From the NCBI RefSeq assembly GCF_010183535.1, contig NC_071331.1, positions 12,338,001 through 12,402,000 of the forward strand: a DNA stretch of 64,000 nucleotides, given 5' to 3'. Below the pieces are notes generated by a model. The model did no database searches. It was given only the letters and a program-made list of their open reading frames with translations, and was not told the origin of the DNA. A program made the translations under genes and the position numbers. Below, piece by piece: positions 32,980 to 45,146 of the stretch (positions within the stretch are counted from its first letter, which is position 1; the number at the start of each line of letters is the position of its first letter). The stretch comes from Caenorhabditis remanei (taxonomy: Eukaryota; Nematoda; Chromadorea; Rhabditida; Rhabditidae).

Positions 32980-35817
32980 CTATCGAGGCGTTGAGCTACC
33001 CGGACCAGGGGATGGGCCACAGACTGGGAATGGAGCTGGATAGTGGGGGGTTAGTTGCCACATATTCCCCATTTGATGGTGTGGATTTGGTCCGCCCATT
33101 CCATTAGGAGTTGATGGCTCTCCTTGCCCTCCCGAACGATTTCCAGCAACCATCAGAGTAGGATCTACAAGAAATTAGAGTTTAGATAATGAACTCCGAT
33201 TTTATTGAGTTAAAACTCACTTTGTGGATTCGTTGAGGTTGGAGTTGACGTCGGTGGCATCCCAGGCATCATGCCAGGCATATTCGGCATGTTTGGAGGC
33301 ATACCAGGCATACCGGGCATTCCACCCATCATTCCTGGATGCATCATACCCGGATGCATCATTCCTGGATGCATCATTCCAGGAGGCATTCCCTGCATTC
33401 CTTGCATCATTCCAGGATGCATTCCTGGATGACCTGGAGTTCCTTGTGATCCTGGTTGTTGTCCGTGTTGCCCAGGTGGTCCTCCTGGGTATCCTTGTTG
33501 TTGCGCCTGCATTTGTCTCATCATCATCATGTGGTGATACATCGGATGATTCGGTGGAATTTGCGGAGGAAACTGCGGTGGATTTGCTGGAGACGCACGA
33601 GCCGCCATATTCGGTGATAACCCTGCGGCAGCGGCAGCGGCGGCTGCTTTCTGCTGAGCATGCATATGAGCCATATGTTGCATGTGCATAAAGTGTTGAT
33701 GTTGTTGTTGTTGAGACATCATACTCGGATGAGGTGGCATCTGTGGTCCAGGCATTCTCCCTTGTTGTTGTTGCATTGCTGCCATAGCGGCTGGAGATGG
33801 CGTTCCCGGTTGTGGGAAGCTTGGTGATCCAAATGGCATCTTTCCTGGTGCAGACATTGGATATCCACCTGGTGTCATTCCTGGATACATTGGATGACCG
33901 TATGGAGGAAATGGTGCACCCATTGGTGGGTACGCTGCTCCAGCAGAGAATGGAGCTCCTGGATGCATCATTGGTGGCATTCCAGGATGTGGTGGCATTC
34001 CGGGCATTCCTGGCATCCCTGGATACGGCATTCCTGGTTGCATTCCAGGTGGCATTGCTCCTGGGTATTGTCCTGGAGATGGATAAGGTTGAGCTGCGGC
34101 GGCAGCGGCTGCCTGTGCTTGTTGCATTCGTTTCATTTGAGCTTCGCGAGCTTGCTGTGCCATCTCCTCTTCGACAGATTTCTCGATTCCTTCAAGTCTC
34201 TCCATTTTTAATGCACGTTCGTCTCTGAAAATATGAAAATTTGTATAAAAGAAGTGATAATGAGTGTAAAACTTCTAGTCAATTTTTAAAGAAATTTACC
34301 GTAAGAAACTTACTTTTTGTTATTAGATTCGACGACTTCATTAATAGTGTTGCCGGTTCGGAAATTCTGTGAGTTAGCCATCATCTCCAACTTTCTCATC
34401 GGACAATTTTCTACATCAGCGGCTCCTCCAGCCCTACTATCCAATTTCGCTAACTTCGGCGCTCCTTCTCCAGAAAAGTCATCTGAAGTTGCTTTTCGTT
34501 TTAATGATGCACTGGACGATGGGTTGGAAGCTGAAGTTGGAATTTGATGGTTAAAATTCACTGGATTCAACGGGCTCGGTTGAGGATATGAGTTCGGATG
34601 AGGATGATGTGGAGATTGATACATCATCATTGGATTCATTTCATGCGATTGTGGATGTGAAGGATATGCATATGGATTTGGTTGGTTCTCTCCTTGACTC
34701 GGTGGTTGGCTGTTTACTGAAGGAGATAATGTTGAAGGTGCAGTTGAAACTGGTGCTGCACTGGAAGTAGATGGCATTGATCTTGCACTCATATAATCTT
34801 CCAAAGTTGGGCAAATTTCATCCAAATCGACCGGCGAACTCGAGCATTGCATTGGGTCGTTCGAGTTCGGATTGTTTTCGAAGGCATACTGCAAAATCTG
34901 ATTAAACGATTAAAAAATTGTATCTTAGCTTTCTATAACTTACGGGGCTATAATTGAATCCATTGTGTCCACTAAGCGCTCCATTCGTGCTGCTTGTTCC
35001 ACTTTGATGTGATGACGGTTGCGAAGACATTGGCGTCGAAGATCCCTTCTCACTGGCGTAAGATGGCGCGGTAGAATTGCCAACTGAACTTGTTCCAAGA
35101 TTCGGTATGTCTTCTCGTGTTAATTTGTACCAAGTAATAAGTGAATCGAATTTTTCTTTTTCTCTCTCTATGTCCAGTGCCGCTTGATTTGCCATATCAG
35201 TTCTGAAAGATAAGAAAATTAGAAGTTTTTCTAACAATTAAATGTTTTTTCTTTTAAACTAACGTAAAATAATAATATTCTTGCTCTCCAGCAACGAGCG
35301 GTGTCGCCACTCGTCTTGCTGTCGATGGAGACGTCGCCTCTTGACTGGTCGGCGCAGATTGTCCTTGTGCAGGCGAGATGACAGACTGAAATGGAGGCAG
35401 GTTATAATAATAAGAGGGAAATATTATTAGCAAATAAGGTCTCACACTATCGACCTACCTCCTTCTCTAGTCATCTTCTTTTGGGAAAAAGAGTAGAGAG
35501 CAGGTGTTCGCCCCCAGCCGTTTTCAAACGCCCGCAAAAAAATGTTGTGCAATAGAGCGCACTTGAGATTACTAAAATTGGAGGGAGTTTCGAAAATCAA
35601 TTTTTTTGGTTTCTACAAAACTTATTTTGGCAAAATGTAATTTCGAAATTACCTGATAGCCCTGACTAGTAGACGGCATAGTCAACGTTCTATCGTTGTC
35701 ATCTTCGTCCCCCGCGCCTTCAGATGACGTTGGCGATGCCTTCGGGGTGACGTCTTCATCAGCGGAAGTGTGTTTGTCTTCTTCGGAAGAAGGGGAAGAA
35801 GATGAACTCGATGGCAT
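32980..35817 (-). CDS. Met/Pro/Gly-rich nuclear-type protein with a BCL9/Legless HD1-like motif
   Basis: Six exons on the minus strand: 35653-35817, 35264-35385, 34944-35202, 34314-34897, 33221-34224, 32980-33164. They sum to exactly 773 codons (772 aa). Order: acidic Ser-rich N-terminus; then EQEYYYFTTDMANQAALDIE (about residues 86-105), which spans a splice junction and resembles the Pygopus-binding HD1 motif of BCL9 (from memory YVFSTEMANKAAEAV); Ser/Asn/Pro-rich linker with an NLS-like LKRKATSDD; a charged helix DERALKMERLEGIEKSVEEE (candidate HD2, weak); poly-Ala and a long Met/Pro/Gly/Gln-rich tail of MPGMPP and MHPGMM repeats. Apart from HD1 nothing is diagnostic, and such tails occur in many co-activators. 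If HD1 is real, the role would be a Wnt/beta-catenin co-activator scaffold. A TTCCAG acceptor at 35822-35824 (minus) precedes the ATG. Confidence 0.85.
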
Positions 35818-38800
35818 ATTACTGGAATTTGGACCGTTTTGGAATAACTTGAAAATTCAATCAAACATCGAAAATAATGTTCTTTTGGATGTCATTCGAT
35901 CAAGAACTATGTTTGATTGGGAGAAAAAAACTGATAAGAAAGTGAAAAAAAGAACAAAAACTGACGGAGGGAGAGGAGAAAGTGTTAATTTCAGTCATAC
36001 CTTTTTTTATTAGTTCTTTTTTTTTCGTTCACTTCGACGACACCAATTCCATTGAATTTGCCGTTTTCCCTTTCCGATTATCTGAAAGAAATTTGGAAAT
36101 TAGACGTTTCATTTTTTTGAAAATTGATGATGATAGGTGGTGAGAAATTGAGAAATTGAGAGAAAGTAGAAGGCAAATGATGAGAGAGAATGGCCAGGTG
36201 CGTGTGCCGGGCAGAGACCGGTGCAGAACGAATTGGAGGAAGAAGAAAAAACGGAAAGTGATAGAGGAAGAGGAAAAATAGTGTATAGGGGGAAGAGATG
36301 AAGGTTGAAACAAAAAAAAGATGTGGGGTTGACCGAAGGAAATTGAGAAGAGAAGTTCATGTTCAGGTTTATGTACTTTGAAGATTGATCTGTCTTCGAA
36401 GAAATAACCAACTAATTGATGATTTGGTTCTAAATTCAGTGTAAGTTTGGAGTTTATGAAGGTGAAAAGTTCTGATTAGGAGGAGACGTTCTTGGCTATC
36501 ATAACTCTGTGTATTTAATAGGGGGCGGGGCTTAGTTTGTTTTTAGTTTCACGAAAAAGGCTTATAGTTCGGCTTTCCTAGTGGAGCAAAATTAAAGCCA
36601 GAGAAAACTCAAAATTTCACAGTTTTCAGATCTCTAATTTAGTTTCGGTTTCCTAGGAATTAGTAAGAAGTCTAACACTAGATCCCTGAGCTTCAGTTGA
36701 TCTGCTAGCTCATAGGCTCACTAGACCGTACCAATAAAAGAACCTAATTTCAACTTGATCACTTATAATTGTGATGTCTTACTTACACACCAATGCCATA
36801 AACCTCCAATCGCCCGATTTCATTCTCTCTCTCCTCTAATCTCCGCCCACAACTCTTTAGCAAATAGAAGAATCTGCATCGAATCAAATCAAAGCATCAT
36901 ACGATTTGGAGAGACGACAGAGATAGATCAGAATGGCCTTGAAAATGAGAAAGACACCAAGTGGTGGTGTAGGGTGTGGTGTCTTCTTCGAGTAGGGCGC
37001 TCGCGCCAACGGACAAACAGTCCGCTTGAGGAAATAGTGTGCAAGACGGAGAGAGTGATGAGAAAAAGGTGTTTGGTGTAGGGGCACCAAGGGCGTCGCG
37101 GAAAAAGTCGACGGAGGGAGGATGGAAATCGGTGAGAGATGGTGAGACACTTTTACTTTTTGGGTGGAATAAGAAGTCGAAAGATGGCAAATATATACAG
37201 GTGTTAGTATGAATGGAGAAAGAGTTGGAAACCAACTGAGGGTTACTTCTAGAAGGTTGTTTGAATTGTAGAAACACGGCCAACGAAACGTTTGACTGGA
37301 TGGGAAAGTTACTTTGAAAGGAAGATGGTACCTATAGGCCAGTCGTTTACGAGAGGATCTAAAGCGTTACAAACTGCTAACGGCTCTGAACGGAGTGAAG
37401 ACGGTGATAACTCAGAATGTCCTGGATTCACAACTTTCTGTAGTTTTTAGAAGCGGAACTTGAAATTTATGTTTGTTGTAAACTTCCATAAGAAAGTTGA
37501 CAAATGTTACCAATTTGTATCGTCGAAATTCGGATTACAAAATCATTGGGCAATACCGATGAGTAGAGTAAAGTCTACTCGTCTAAGTGTACTTATTACT
37601 CATCTCATGTTCCTTCGTGGAAAGATGCGTTTTCAGAGGTGAAGAAAGCCTCAGTAATCGTAGAATTGACATAAGTTTCAGGAGCTGCGAGTACCGTATC
37701 GGTGAAAGAAAACATATAATCTTACGGTTTCAAAACAGAGACATAACTTGGGATTTTTTCTTTTTTTTCGATTGTGCAAATTTTAGATATTGGATAAATT
37801 TTCTAAACTTCGAAACTCTAAATCATTCCCTGAATGAAGGTCTCATTCTGACTACAGTACCCACCTTCTCCCAAATTTTCAAAAACAAGTTCTAGACTTC
37901 CCAACTTCTACAGTAACCAAACAAACAAGAAGTGCTTTCTCGAAATGGAAGCTGATGAAGAAGAGAAAGAAAAAGAAAAGTGAGATGAATGAAAAAAAAC
38001 AGAAAAGTAAGCAAGTAAAGCGAGAAATGGATAGATAGAGAGATGCAGTCATCCAGGCAGCAATAGCATCAAAACCGGGGACAGGGGAGGGCCTCCCGTC
38101 GAAAACATTGGGACGCCACAATGTTCTCTGCATCTCTTCATCTTCATTGTGCTCCTCGAGCATTGCCTTCGTCAAAACTGAGGACGAGACTTGAAAAAAA
38201 AAATAAAAACTGCTCGGAATACATCGGGATGAAGGAGAAAACGAGAAGATGGAGCAGAAGAAGTGGAATTATTATTTTTTTTTTTCGGGGCGGTCTTCTT
38301 CTTCTCCTCCCCCTTTTCTTCTTCTTCTTATTTCTCTTATTCTTCCATTTTCTTTTGAGGAAACGCTCGATACTCAAGCTTTCCGTGACTCTTGTCTACT
38401 CTTCTACCACCGGACGACATTGCTTTTATGAGCAAAAAAAGAAGAAAAAGGGAGAAAAAAGGAGGAGGAGAGTGGCCGTATGTTGTGGAATGGAAAAATA
38501 GAACTGGGAGATGCTTCGTGAAGAAAACGGAACGAAATGGCCACGAGATGGAATATTTGGGAAGAAGAAAATATGTGGAGGAGGAGGGAAAAATATTATT
38601 TCTTTTTGAAAATGAGTAGGCATGATGTCATGAGATAGTGGTTTCGAAAAGTTGAAAATAGTTGGGATTACGGTATCAAAATAGTCAAAAGGGATGGGAA
38701 CTTGCTCATCCGGTTACAATTTTAAACGAGAAAGTGCCGAGTCGTGAGTTGGAAAATGTGAGTTTTTGGAGGTTCTCCCTTTTTGGATGATTTGGAAGCT

Positions 38801-38819
38801 CTTGATTAGACAAACATTA

Positions 38820-38885
38820 CTGTTTCAACTTCCTCATATTTTATTGTTCTGGCGCTCTCTGTGTTATGAACCCTTCTCGTATTAG
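38820..38885 (+). ncRNA. Predicted 21U-RNA (piRNA) gene
   Basis: The octamer is at 38820-38827 in the context CATTACTGTTTCAAC. The start signal TGTT puts the first U at 38865, 45 nt from the first C. The spacer between them is AT-rich (TCATATTTTATTG). Confidence 0.5.
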
Positions 38886-39191
38886 ATAAGTTGAAGACAC
38901 AGAAGTGGTGAAATTAACACCAAGCTATGGAAAGTTATCAAGAGCCCACAGTTTCAATTGCATGTTTAGGAAAGCAACAGCTGTCAGATTCGCTTGACGA
39001 CTGATAATTCGGTATACAATTCACAGTTATTCAATTTCAAATTTCTGATGAATCGCTCAACTCGGAAACTGGATCCAGTATGACACCTAAGTGTGTACAA
39101 ATTTAACCCAACGAAAGCAGAAAAAAACCGTACTGGCAGCAATATTTGAATGTCTGACTATTTTAGATATGGCGATTAGAGTGTAGAAAAA

Positions 39192-39257
39192 AATGGGTCA
39201 TCCAAAACTTGAATAATAGTTACATACTCTGATGGAACTGATGCAAGGTTGAAACAG
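39192..39257 (-). ncRNA. Predicted 21U-RNA (piRNA) gene
   Basis: The minus-strand octamer is at 39250-39257 in the context ATTTTACTGTTTCAACC. The start signal TATT puts the first U at 39212, 45 nt downstream. It is the middle member of a three-locus group within 0.9 kb. Confidence 0.5.
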
Positions 39258-39672
39258 TAAAATATTTTCAGGAAATCTGAACGAAAAACTAAACTTTCTA
39301 CCAATATTTTTTTTTTTTTTTTTTGATTTGGGAAGAAGAAAAAGTTCTCAGAGTCTCGTCTCCGTCACTTTACAAAATCGGACGATATTCTCGCCTAAAT
39401 TTCAAAAAAGAAACGCGTGAAAATTGAGAAAAATTGGAGACAAAACAGTGGTATGAGGGTGTCTGCGTCTCGAAAATGAGAACTGTTCGACCTTGAATTA
39501 GAAATAATGTTGCTGCTACTAATACCCTCTTCGTTTTTCAATGTTAGGAGAAAAAAGAGAAAAGAGAACATCTTTGATACCGATATACACAGGTACAAAT
39601 TGAATGAAAATAAATGTGTGCGGGAAGAGAGAAAAGAAGAGAAAGAGTGGAATGGCAGGGCAAAAATGGGAA

Positions 39673-39737
39673 CTGTTTCAAAGTGGATAGATGTATGAAC
39701 TCGTTGAGTTTCACAGTACTGTTCGATGTGTAGATAT
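39673..39737 (+). ncRNA. Predicted 21U-RNA (piRNA) gene
   Basis: The octamer is at 39673-39680 in the context GGAACTGTTTCAAAG. The start signal CAGT puts the first U at 39717 (44 nt); a second signal, TACT, would give 39720 (47 nt). Confidence 0.42.
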
Positions 39738-42700
39738 CTATCACTTTCGGAAAAATATAAGCCAGCTGAACTCAGATTTCGGCTTTGAGTTTTGTGAAAG
39801 TAAATAGATATGAATTATATAATTAAGAAACTGGAAAGATTTGAGAACTTGTAAAGCTTGCTCACAAGGAAAATTTACGTGGAAGACGTTTCTAACACGG
39901 ATACGATCAGACATGGACAAGATACTTCTTCGTTCCATGAATCTCAAACTGAGCACCTCGTCTGTTCTGTACTCCCAGAATGTCCAAATTCAGATGATAT
40001 CCATCTTCTAGAGCCCGCTGTAGTTGTTTTTGCTAGGGATCGGCCTAACTCGACGGAGAATAGACAATAGACGTCTTGAAAACTGACGATGAAGAGACTG
40101 GTTCTCGGAATACCTGACTCTTGAAATTTTGAAATCTGATTGATGTCTACTGTAAGCTTTATCAAAACACTGATAAGAAGAAGTCTACGACTCACACATA
40201 GAAAGAGTGCTACAGTAACCCAGACTTCACATGAACTTCTTCCTCGATATCCCTTCCATATAATTTCAAATTCTCTCAGAAAGCGACACTAAAATCAAAT
40301 AAAAGAGTGTCCCAAAAAGAAAAAGATAGACGGATTGAGAGAAGAGGAACCTATATATGCTCACATAGAGATGTACCAAACACATCTGCCATCTGTGTGT
40401 GTGTGGAGTGAGTGTCCTCTTTTCTTCCCTCCGAGAGAGAGATGCTAATTTGTGTCGTCCGATATATATATCGTCTGGGTCTCTATGAAGTGAATACTAT
40501 TCAAGGTTTCGTCTATCCACGGAGCATTTCATTCGAACATGCTCGGAGACTCTCGACCAACAGAGGTCCCTGATGGAAAACATTGTTTTTGAGATGAAAA
40601 CTTTTTTTTCATTTCTCGTTTTTTCTTCTTTTTCCATGAAGACAGAAAATATGAGAAGACGAAAAAAGAAGAGAGGAACTCAATATGCGTCGAAATATAT
40701 AAATAGGAGAAGAAGCAGAAGAAGGATCTAGAATGAAGTTTGTCCCGAGAAAAATGAAGAATAAGGGAAATGGAAAAGGGACTAGGAAAGGGATTGAACA
40801 ATTATGTATAAATCATCAGTCGATAATTGGATGTAAACGTTTCGGTTTCTATTCTTCATCTAGTGTCACGACGAAAAAAGGAGAAGAGAATGACTGACCG
40901 ATCGGCACACTTTTTTAATGGTAAAGGACGACAGGAACAGAATGAAAAAGAGCGGATTTTGTATAGAGGAGAGAGGATACAAGATGAACTGTAGAAGGAC
41001 ATTCAAAAAAATGTTGAACTATTGACTCAGAACCAGGGAACATTTGTAGAGCGTCGGCTCATGCCGCCTAGAATCCGAACATCTGGCCTAAAATGTTGGT
41101 GGAAAATAGGCAAATCTAGATTCGATATTACAAAAAGTTTGGATCCAGGATGTTCTGAAACTAAAAAGTACCAATTAGAACTTCACGAGAGTTTGTAAAA
41201 ATCGATTAAAATAAGAGTGATTCCTATTTTTACCAAAGGTCAAGATTCCTGGTTTCGAAATGCCCCGTTTTTGGTATTACAGGATAATCGAAAATTAATA
41301 TCGCAGGTTTTTGGAAATCTCAAAAAAAAAGAGCCACGCTGACATGCGGACCATCCACGAAAAATCAAAAGTTACAACATAAGGATTCTGGGAAACAGTG
41401 GAATGAAGGACACAACTTTTCCATATTTTTGAAAACTTGAATTCCCACAGTTAACTCATGAAAACAAGAGTCTTCAATTAGAAAAAAAAAGAAAAACAAC
41501 TACTTTGGACCTAGAATTGGTAAACAGCGTCTCTCCAAAAAAGGGAATAAACAAATAATGAGGAACCTTATTCACTTTTCGACTCGCATACACATTGAGC
41601 ACTTCTTCTCGTTCTCTCCATGTGAAAGACCAAGAAATAATAAGAGAAAAAGAGAAAGGGACCCGATGGTGATTGGTGTGTAACCGGGGTAGTCGAATAC
41701 TCTTCAGGAGGAGAAAACGGGCGGAGAGAGTGTGGAAGACGAAGAGACGCAGACATATCTCTTGCACTGACCCTCGCTTTCCTCCCTCCTCGTCGCTTTG
41801 GAGACCTTTTCACAATTGGCTAGTTGCCAATACGGTCAACGGGTATGCGATGGGAGAGAGAGACAGTGTGTCCACCAAGAGAGATGACAGACAATTCATG
41901 GTGATGTCATCATTTGGTAGGAATAAGAGAGGGAGAGACTGTTTGACCAGAGAGTTGGTGTGACTCAGTGCATGAGTTTGGTACCAGAGGTATCAGTTAG
42001 TACTAGTCACATGTATACTTTTTGTAAGACTGTTTTGATGGTAAGAAGCAATGACTGGACCTATGGTGGGCTACTGGAAACCTACGGGTGAAGACACCAA
42101 GGGAAGAACATGACGAGTTCAACAGATGTTTTCGAAGCTAAGCACCTTGAAACTGATTCACGGAAGCTCGTGTTTGTGAAAATGACTTCAGTAGAGAGGA
42201 AGCTATAAATTTATCTTACTAAAATTCTGGTGTATGTTACCGAAATGTTCCAGAAACAAAGTCCACAGTGCCAAGATTCCTCTACTGCCATATGTCTAGA
42301 AGTTCCGAAAATCACGTCCTCGACAATTTCTCTTGTTAACCTCGATGGCTCTAGGTGACATTTTCCAGATGTTTCTTACAAAATGAACTCATAAACTTCT
42401 ACTAATTTTGACATACAACATCTTCTAGCTCAGAGTTCAATTCAAGGGCGGAAATTTTACTAACGAGGGGAACTTTCCTTCTGTCCAAACTCAAACGAAT
42501 ACCTCGAAAACAAAACCCACCAGTTTATCGGTTTTTCGAAACCGGAAAGATTTCTCGGAACCAAAGAATAATAGAAATGATAATAACTTTTGCTCTTTCT
42601 CTCGTTTGCCTCATTTCTCATATCTTATCCTTTTCTTCTTCTCCTTCATCTTTTCCTCACCACCCACCCCAATATCAAAATTGTGTCAGTTGTGTGAAAT

Positions 42701-42836
42701 AGTGTATGTGTATTACGACAAGTTTATTGGCAGCCGAGAAGATCGATTGGGTGCAATCTCTATCGTTGTCTTGCAACAACACACGTTCCGGAAGAGAAGA
42801 GGGAGCATCAGCGATAAAAAGTACACGCAGGTGTCC

Positions 42837-42915
42837 TTTGTTAGCCCAGAGAAACTGGACCAGTGGGCAACAGGTGTGACCTTTGGCAAGGAAATTGACC
42901 TTCAAGATGACGTCA
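42837..42915. promoter_or_regulatory. Candidate regulatory cluster: nuclear-receptor half-sites and a CRE
   Basis: Within 80 bp lie GTGACCTTTGGCA (DR1-like, HNF4/NHR type), a second TGACCTT 15 bp on, CAGGTG boxes, and a perfect CRE palindrome TGACGTCA at 42908-42915. The local GC content is higher than in the surroundings. No adjacent gene start was found, so the target is unknown. Confidence 0.3.
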
Positions 42916-43288
42916 CCGGGGAAAAATGAGGAGGGCGAGTTGGGATGAGGAAAGGAGGAATAAAGAGGATAAGAAGGACAACAACACATTGGACATACAG
43001 GGCTGTTGTGGCGGGTAAAGGCAAATTTTGGGTGTTTGTCTTCTGTAACTGTTTGTGTTTGCACCGTGATGACTAGTTGGGTTGATGAGACCGTGGTAAG
43101 AGTTCTGAGCTGTCAATCTGTTCTGAATAAGGAATGCATGGATCACGGTTTAAAAATCACAGAAAAACGAGTATAGGAAGAAAAAATATCAAAAGCGGAG
43201 GAGACGTAAAGGCGATCTCAATGAATCTCGAGTGCAGATGTCTGTTTTTACAAAAAAAATCTCCGACTAATAGATTCCGATGTTCACA

Positions 43289-44146
43289 CTCGGCTACTTT
43301 CCGCTACAGTTGTGCAGCACTAACGCAGCAGTTATTCGTAGAGTTTACTCCTGCTGCGTCAGAGGCGCACAAGTGTTGCATGAATGCTGCACAGTTGTTG
43401 CATCAGTGCTGCCGGCGTGCTGCACACTTTTCTCGTTTCTAATCAGTATAGTTAATTTGTGAACAGAATAACAGAAATAACTATTAATATTTATTTTAAG
43501 AATATAAAATTTAAAAATAAAAGCAAAAACAAAAAACTTAGAAACGTCATTGAAATTCCATGTTGACCGACAGTCGGTGAAGTTTCCAAGTTCCTTATAT
43601 CTGTAGACGTCCGGTGCCCCAAGCTCATCGACTCTAGAACTGAAAAAGAATATTTCAATGAAATTCGGTTGGGAAACAACTCACATTTTTAGGTAATCTC
43701 TTGCTGAAAACGCTTCAAAAGTCCAAGTTTTTTATCGAATAGGCGAATTATGTCGATCAGCTGCTCTCTCTGAATCGTTTTTGCCATCCAGACACATTCT
43801 TCTTCTGAAAAATAATATTTTCAAAAAATGGAGTAAAAATAAGTCGGAAAAATGATAAAACTTGTCAAATAGACAATAAATAATCATTGGAAAAAATGGA
43901 AAAATGCAGCCAAACTCCAATTTGTATTGGAGCGAATATACAGTTGCTGCGCGACTGTTGTGAGATTGTTGCACAACTGGTGCATGCCCCAAAAACAAGG
44001 GAACCATCAGTCGCAGTGACGTGAAAGCTGTGTAACTGTTGCATATGTTCTGATTTTTCCTAATTGCTGTGGAACTGTTGCAATCTTGTCGCGTAACTGT
44101 TGCAAAAGCTGTGAATGCTGCGTAACTGTTGCGGGAAGTAGCCGAG
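43289..44146. mobile_element. CTCGGCTAC-ended transposon, complete copy
   Basis: 858 bp between inverted termini CTCGGCTACTTTCCGC (43289-43304) and GCGGGAAGTAGCCGAG (44131-44146). Both ends are rich in imperfect copies of a GCTGYGTAACTGTTGC-like unit, inverted between the ends. The first 212 bp are identical to the edge copy at 1-212, 43 kb away in opposite orientation, so the family moved recently. No clear target duplication is visible. The interior contains a spliced-looking coding remnant (43548-43804, minus). Confidence 0.85.
43548..43804 (-). pseudogene. Spliced coding remnant inside the transposon
   Basis: On the minus strand an acceptor (TTTTCAG) at 43805-43811 leads into an exon reading ECVWMAKTIQREQLIDIIRL. 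After a frame change it reads TWTFEAFSARDYLK. It then crosses a well-formed 45-bp intron (43640-43684, GTGAGT to TTTTTCAG) into SRVDELGAPDVYRYKELGNF. The joined frame is protein-like but needs one frameshift in the first exon and shows no start. I do not recognise it. It could be a captured host gene fragment or the relic of a transposon protein. Confidence 0.4.
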
Positions 44147-45078
44147 CAGTTTTTCATATTACCTCTCTGAAACTGAAACTGAAATTGAATTCTTGTGATC
44201 CATTCTAAGAAACGTGGATATTACGTAGCGAGCGAAGTAGTCGGTACTATAAAATGATATTCCAAAATAGATTTCAAAGTTTATCTTCCAAGACTCACAA
44301 TAGAATAGACTTAAAAATCATAGTGACGTAAAAATCATAGTGAAAATCATAGTGAATCAATTGTTAAATATTGAAATCAAAAAGGACTCTGAAGTCACAA
44401 GTTTCAAACTACTGACTGTTCTATTTTTATTAGAGCACTGCTACTACAAGTACGTAATACTTGTACTCTTATCTTAATCTTAGTTTTTAACTGAAAATAA
44501 CTCTACGAATATACATTTGCTGACACAAAATCTAATAAAACAAAAGAGCACCGAGATATGTCCAGCCGCTTTCTTTCGATATCCGATGCTCATTTATTTC
44601 AGAAACCCCTTTGATGGCGCCGCCTTTCTTCTTAAAAAGACCAAAAAGGTGGTGGAGAATGGGACTCCAGAGAGAAAAGAAGAAGGGTTGTACTATAAAT
44701 TTAATGAATTGTTGTTGGTTTTGACCAGTGCAGTGAGAAAAACTTTTGATATTTCTTCAGAGAAAAAAAAGCTTTACAGCAAGAATAGAGGGAAGAAAAA
44801 GAGCAGAAAAAAGAGAACGGAGAGAAATGGGTCACGTGGAGACTTTCGAAGTTTTTGAGGAATGTCAAAATGTTGAGTCCAGATGATGATGATGCTGGGA
44901 GGAGGAAGGAAGTAATAGATGATATATAAAGTGTAGTAATGGAAAGAGAATGAATGCTCTGAAGAAGCAGAAGATGCGTCTGGAATATTATATGTATATC
45001 TAGTGAGTCAGATGGAAATGTTTCCAGTCTTGCAGCTAATAACTTTCATTGAAGCTGGAACATTGAAGCTGGATCATC

Positions 45079-45146
45079 TGGAAATGCACAAGGAAGAGAA
45101 CGAGTCAAAAATCAATCAGCTGGTTCTTTTGAATTTTTTGAAACAG
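45079..45146 (-). ncRNA. Predicted 21U-RNA (piRNA) gene
   Basis: The minus-strand octamer is at 45139-45146 in the context AACTACTGTTTCAAAAAATT. The start signal CGTT puts the first U at 45099, 47 nt downstream, the long end of the spacing seen here. Confidence 0.42.

Larger units (their letters stand above)
35818..43288. other. Gene-poor region of about 7.5 kb
   Basis: No splice-supported gene was found. It holds three predicted 21U-RNA loci close together (38.8-39.7 kb), a GC-box-like GGGGGCGGGGCTTAG near 36522-36536, a 16-T run near 39309, a perfect 14-bp palindrome CGATATATATATCG at 40460-40473, and a candidate regulatory cluster at 42837-42915. It is the upstream side of the BCL9-like gene. 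Overlapping frames at 36029-36411, 36755-37283 and 41474-41963 occur on both strands and look non-coding. Confidence 0.5.

Noticed and set aside
33224..34228. Long plus-strand open frames (up to 155 aa)
   Set aside because: Shadows of the Met/Pro/Gly-rich minus-strand exon 33221-34224; composition mirrors its repeats.
43732..44157. 141-aa minus-strand frame
   Set aside because: Mostly the tandem subterminal repeats of the transposon; only the short segment below 43804 looks protein-derived and is listed separately.
44517..44858. 113-aa Lys-rich plus-strand frame as a gene
   Set aside because: No splice partners, no recognisable motif, and the tail is simple purine-rich sequence.
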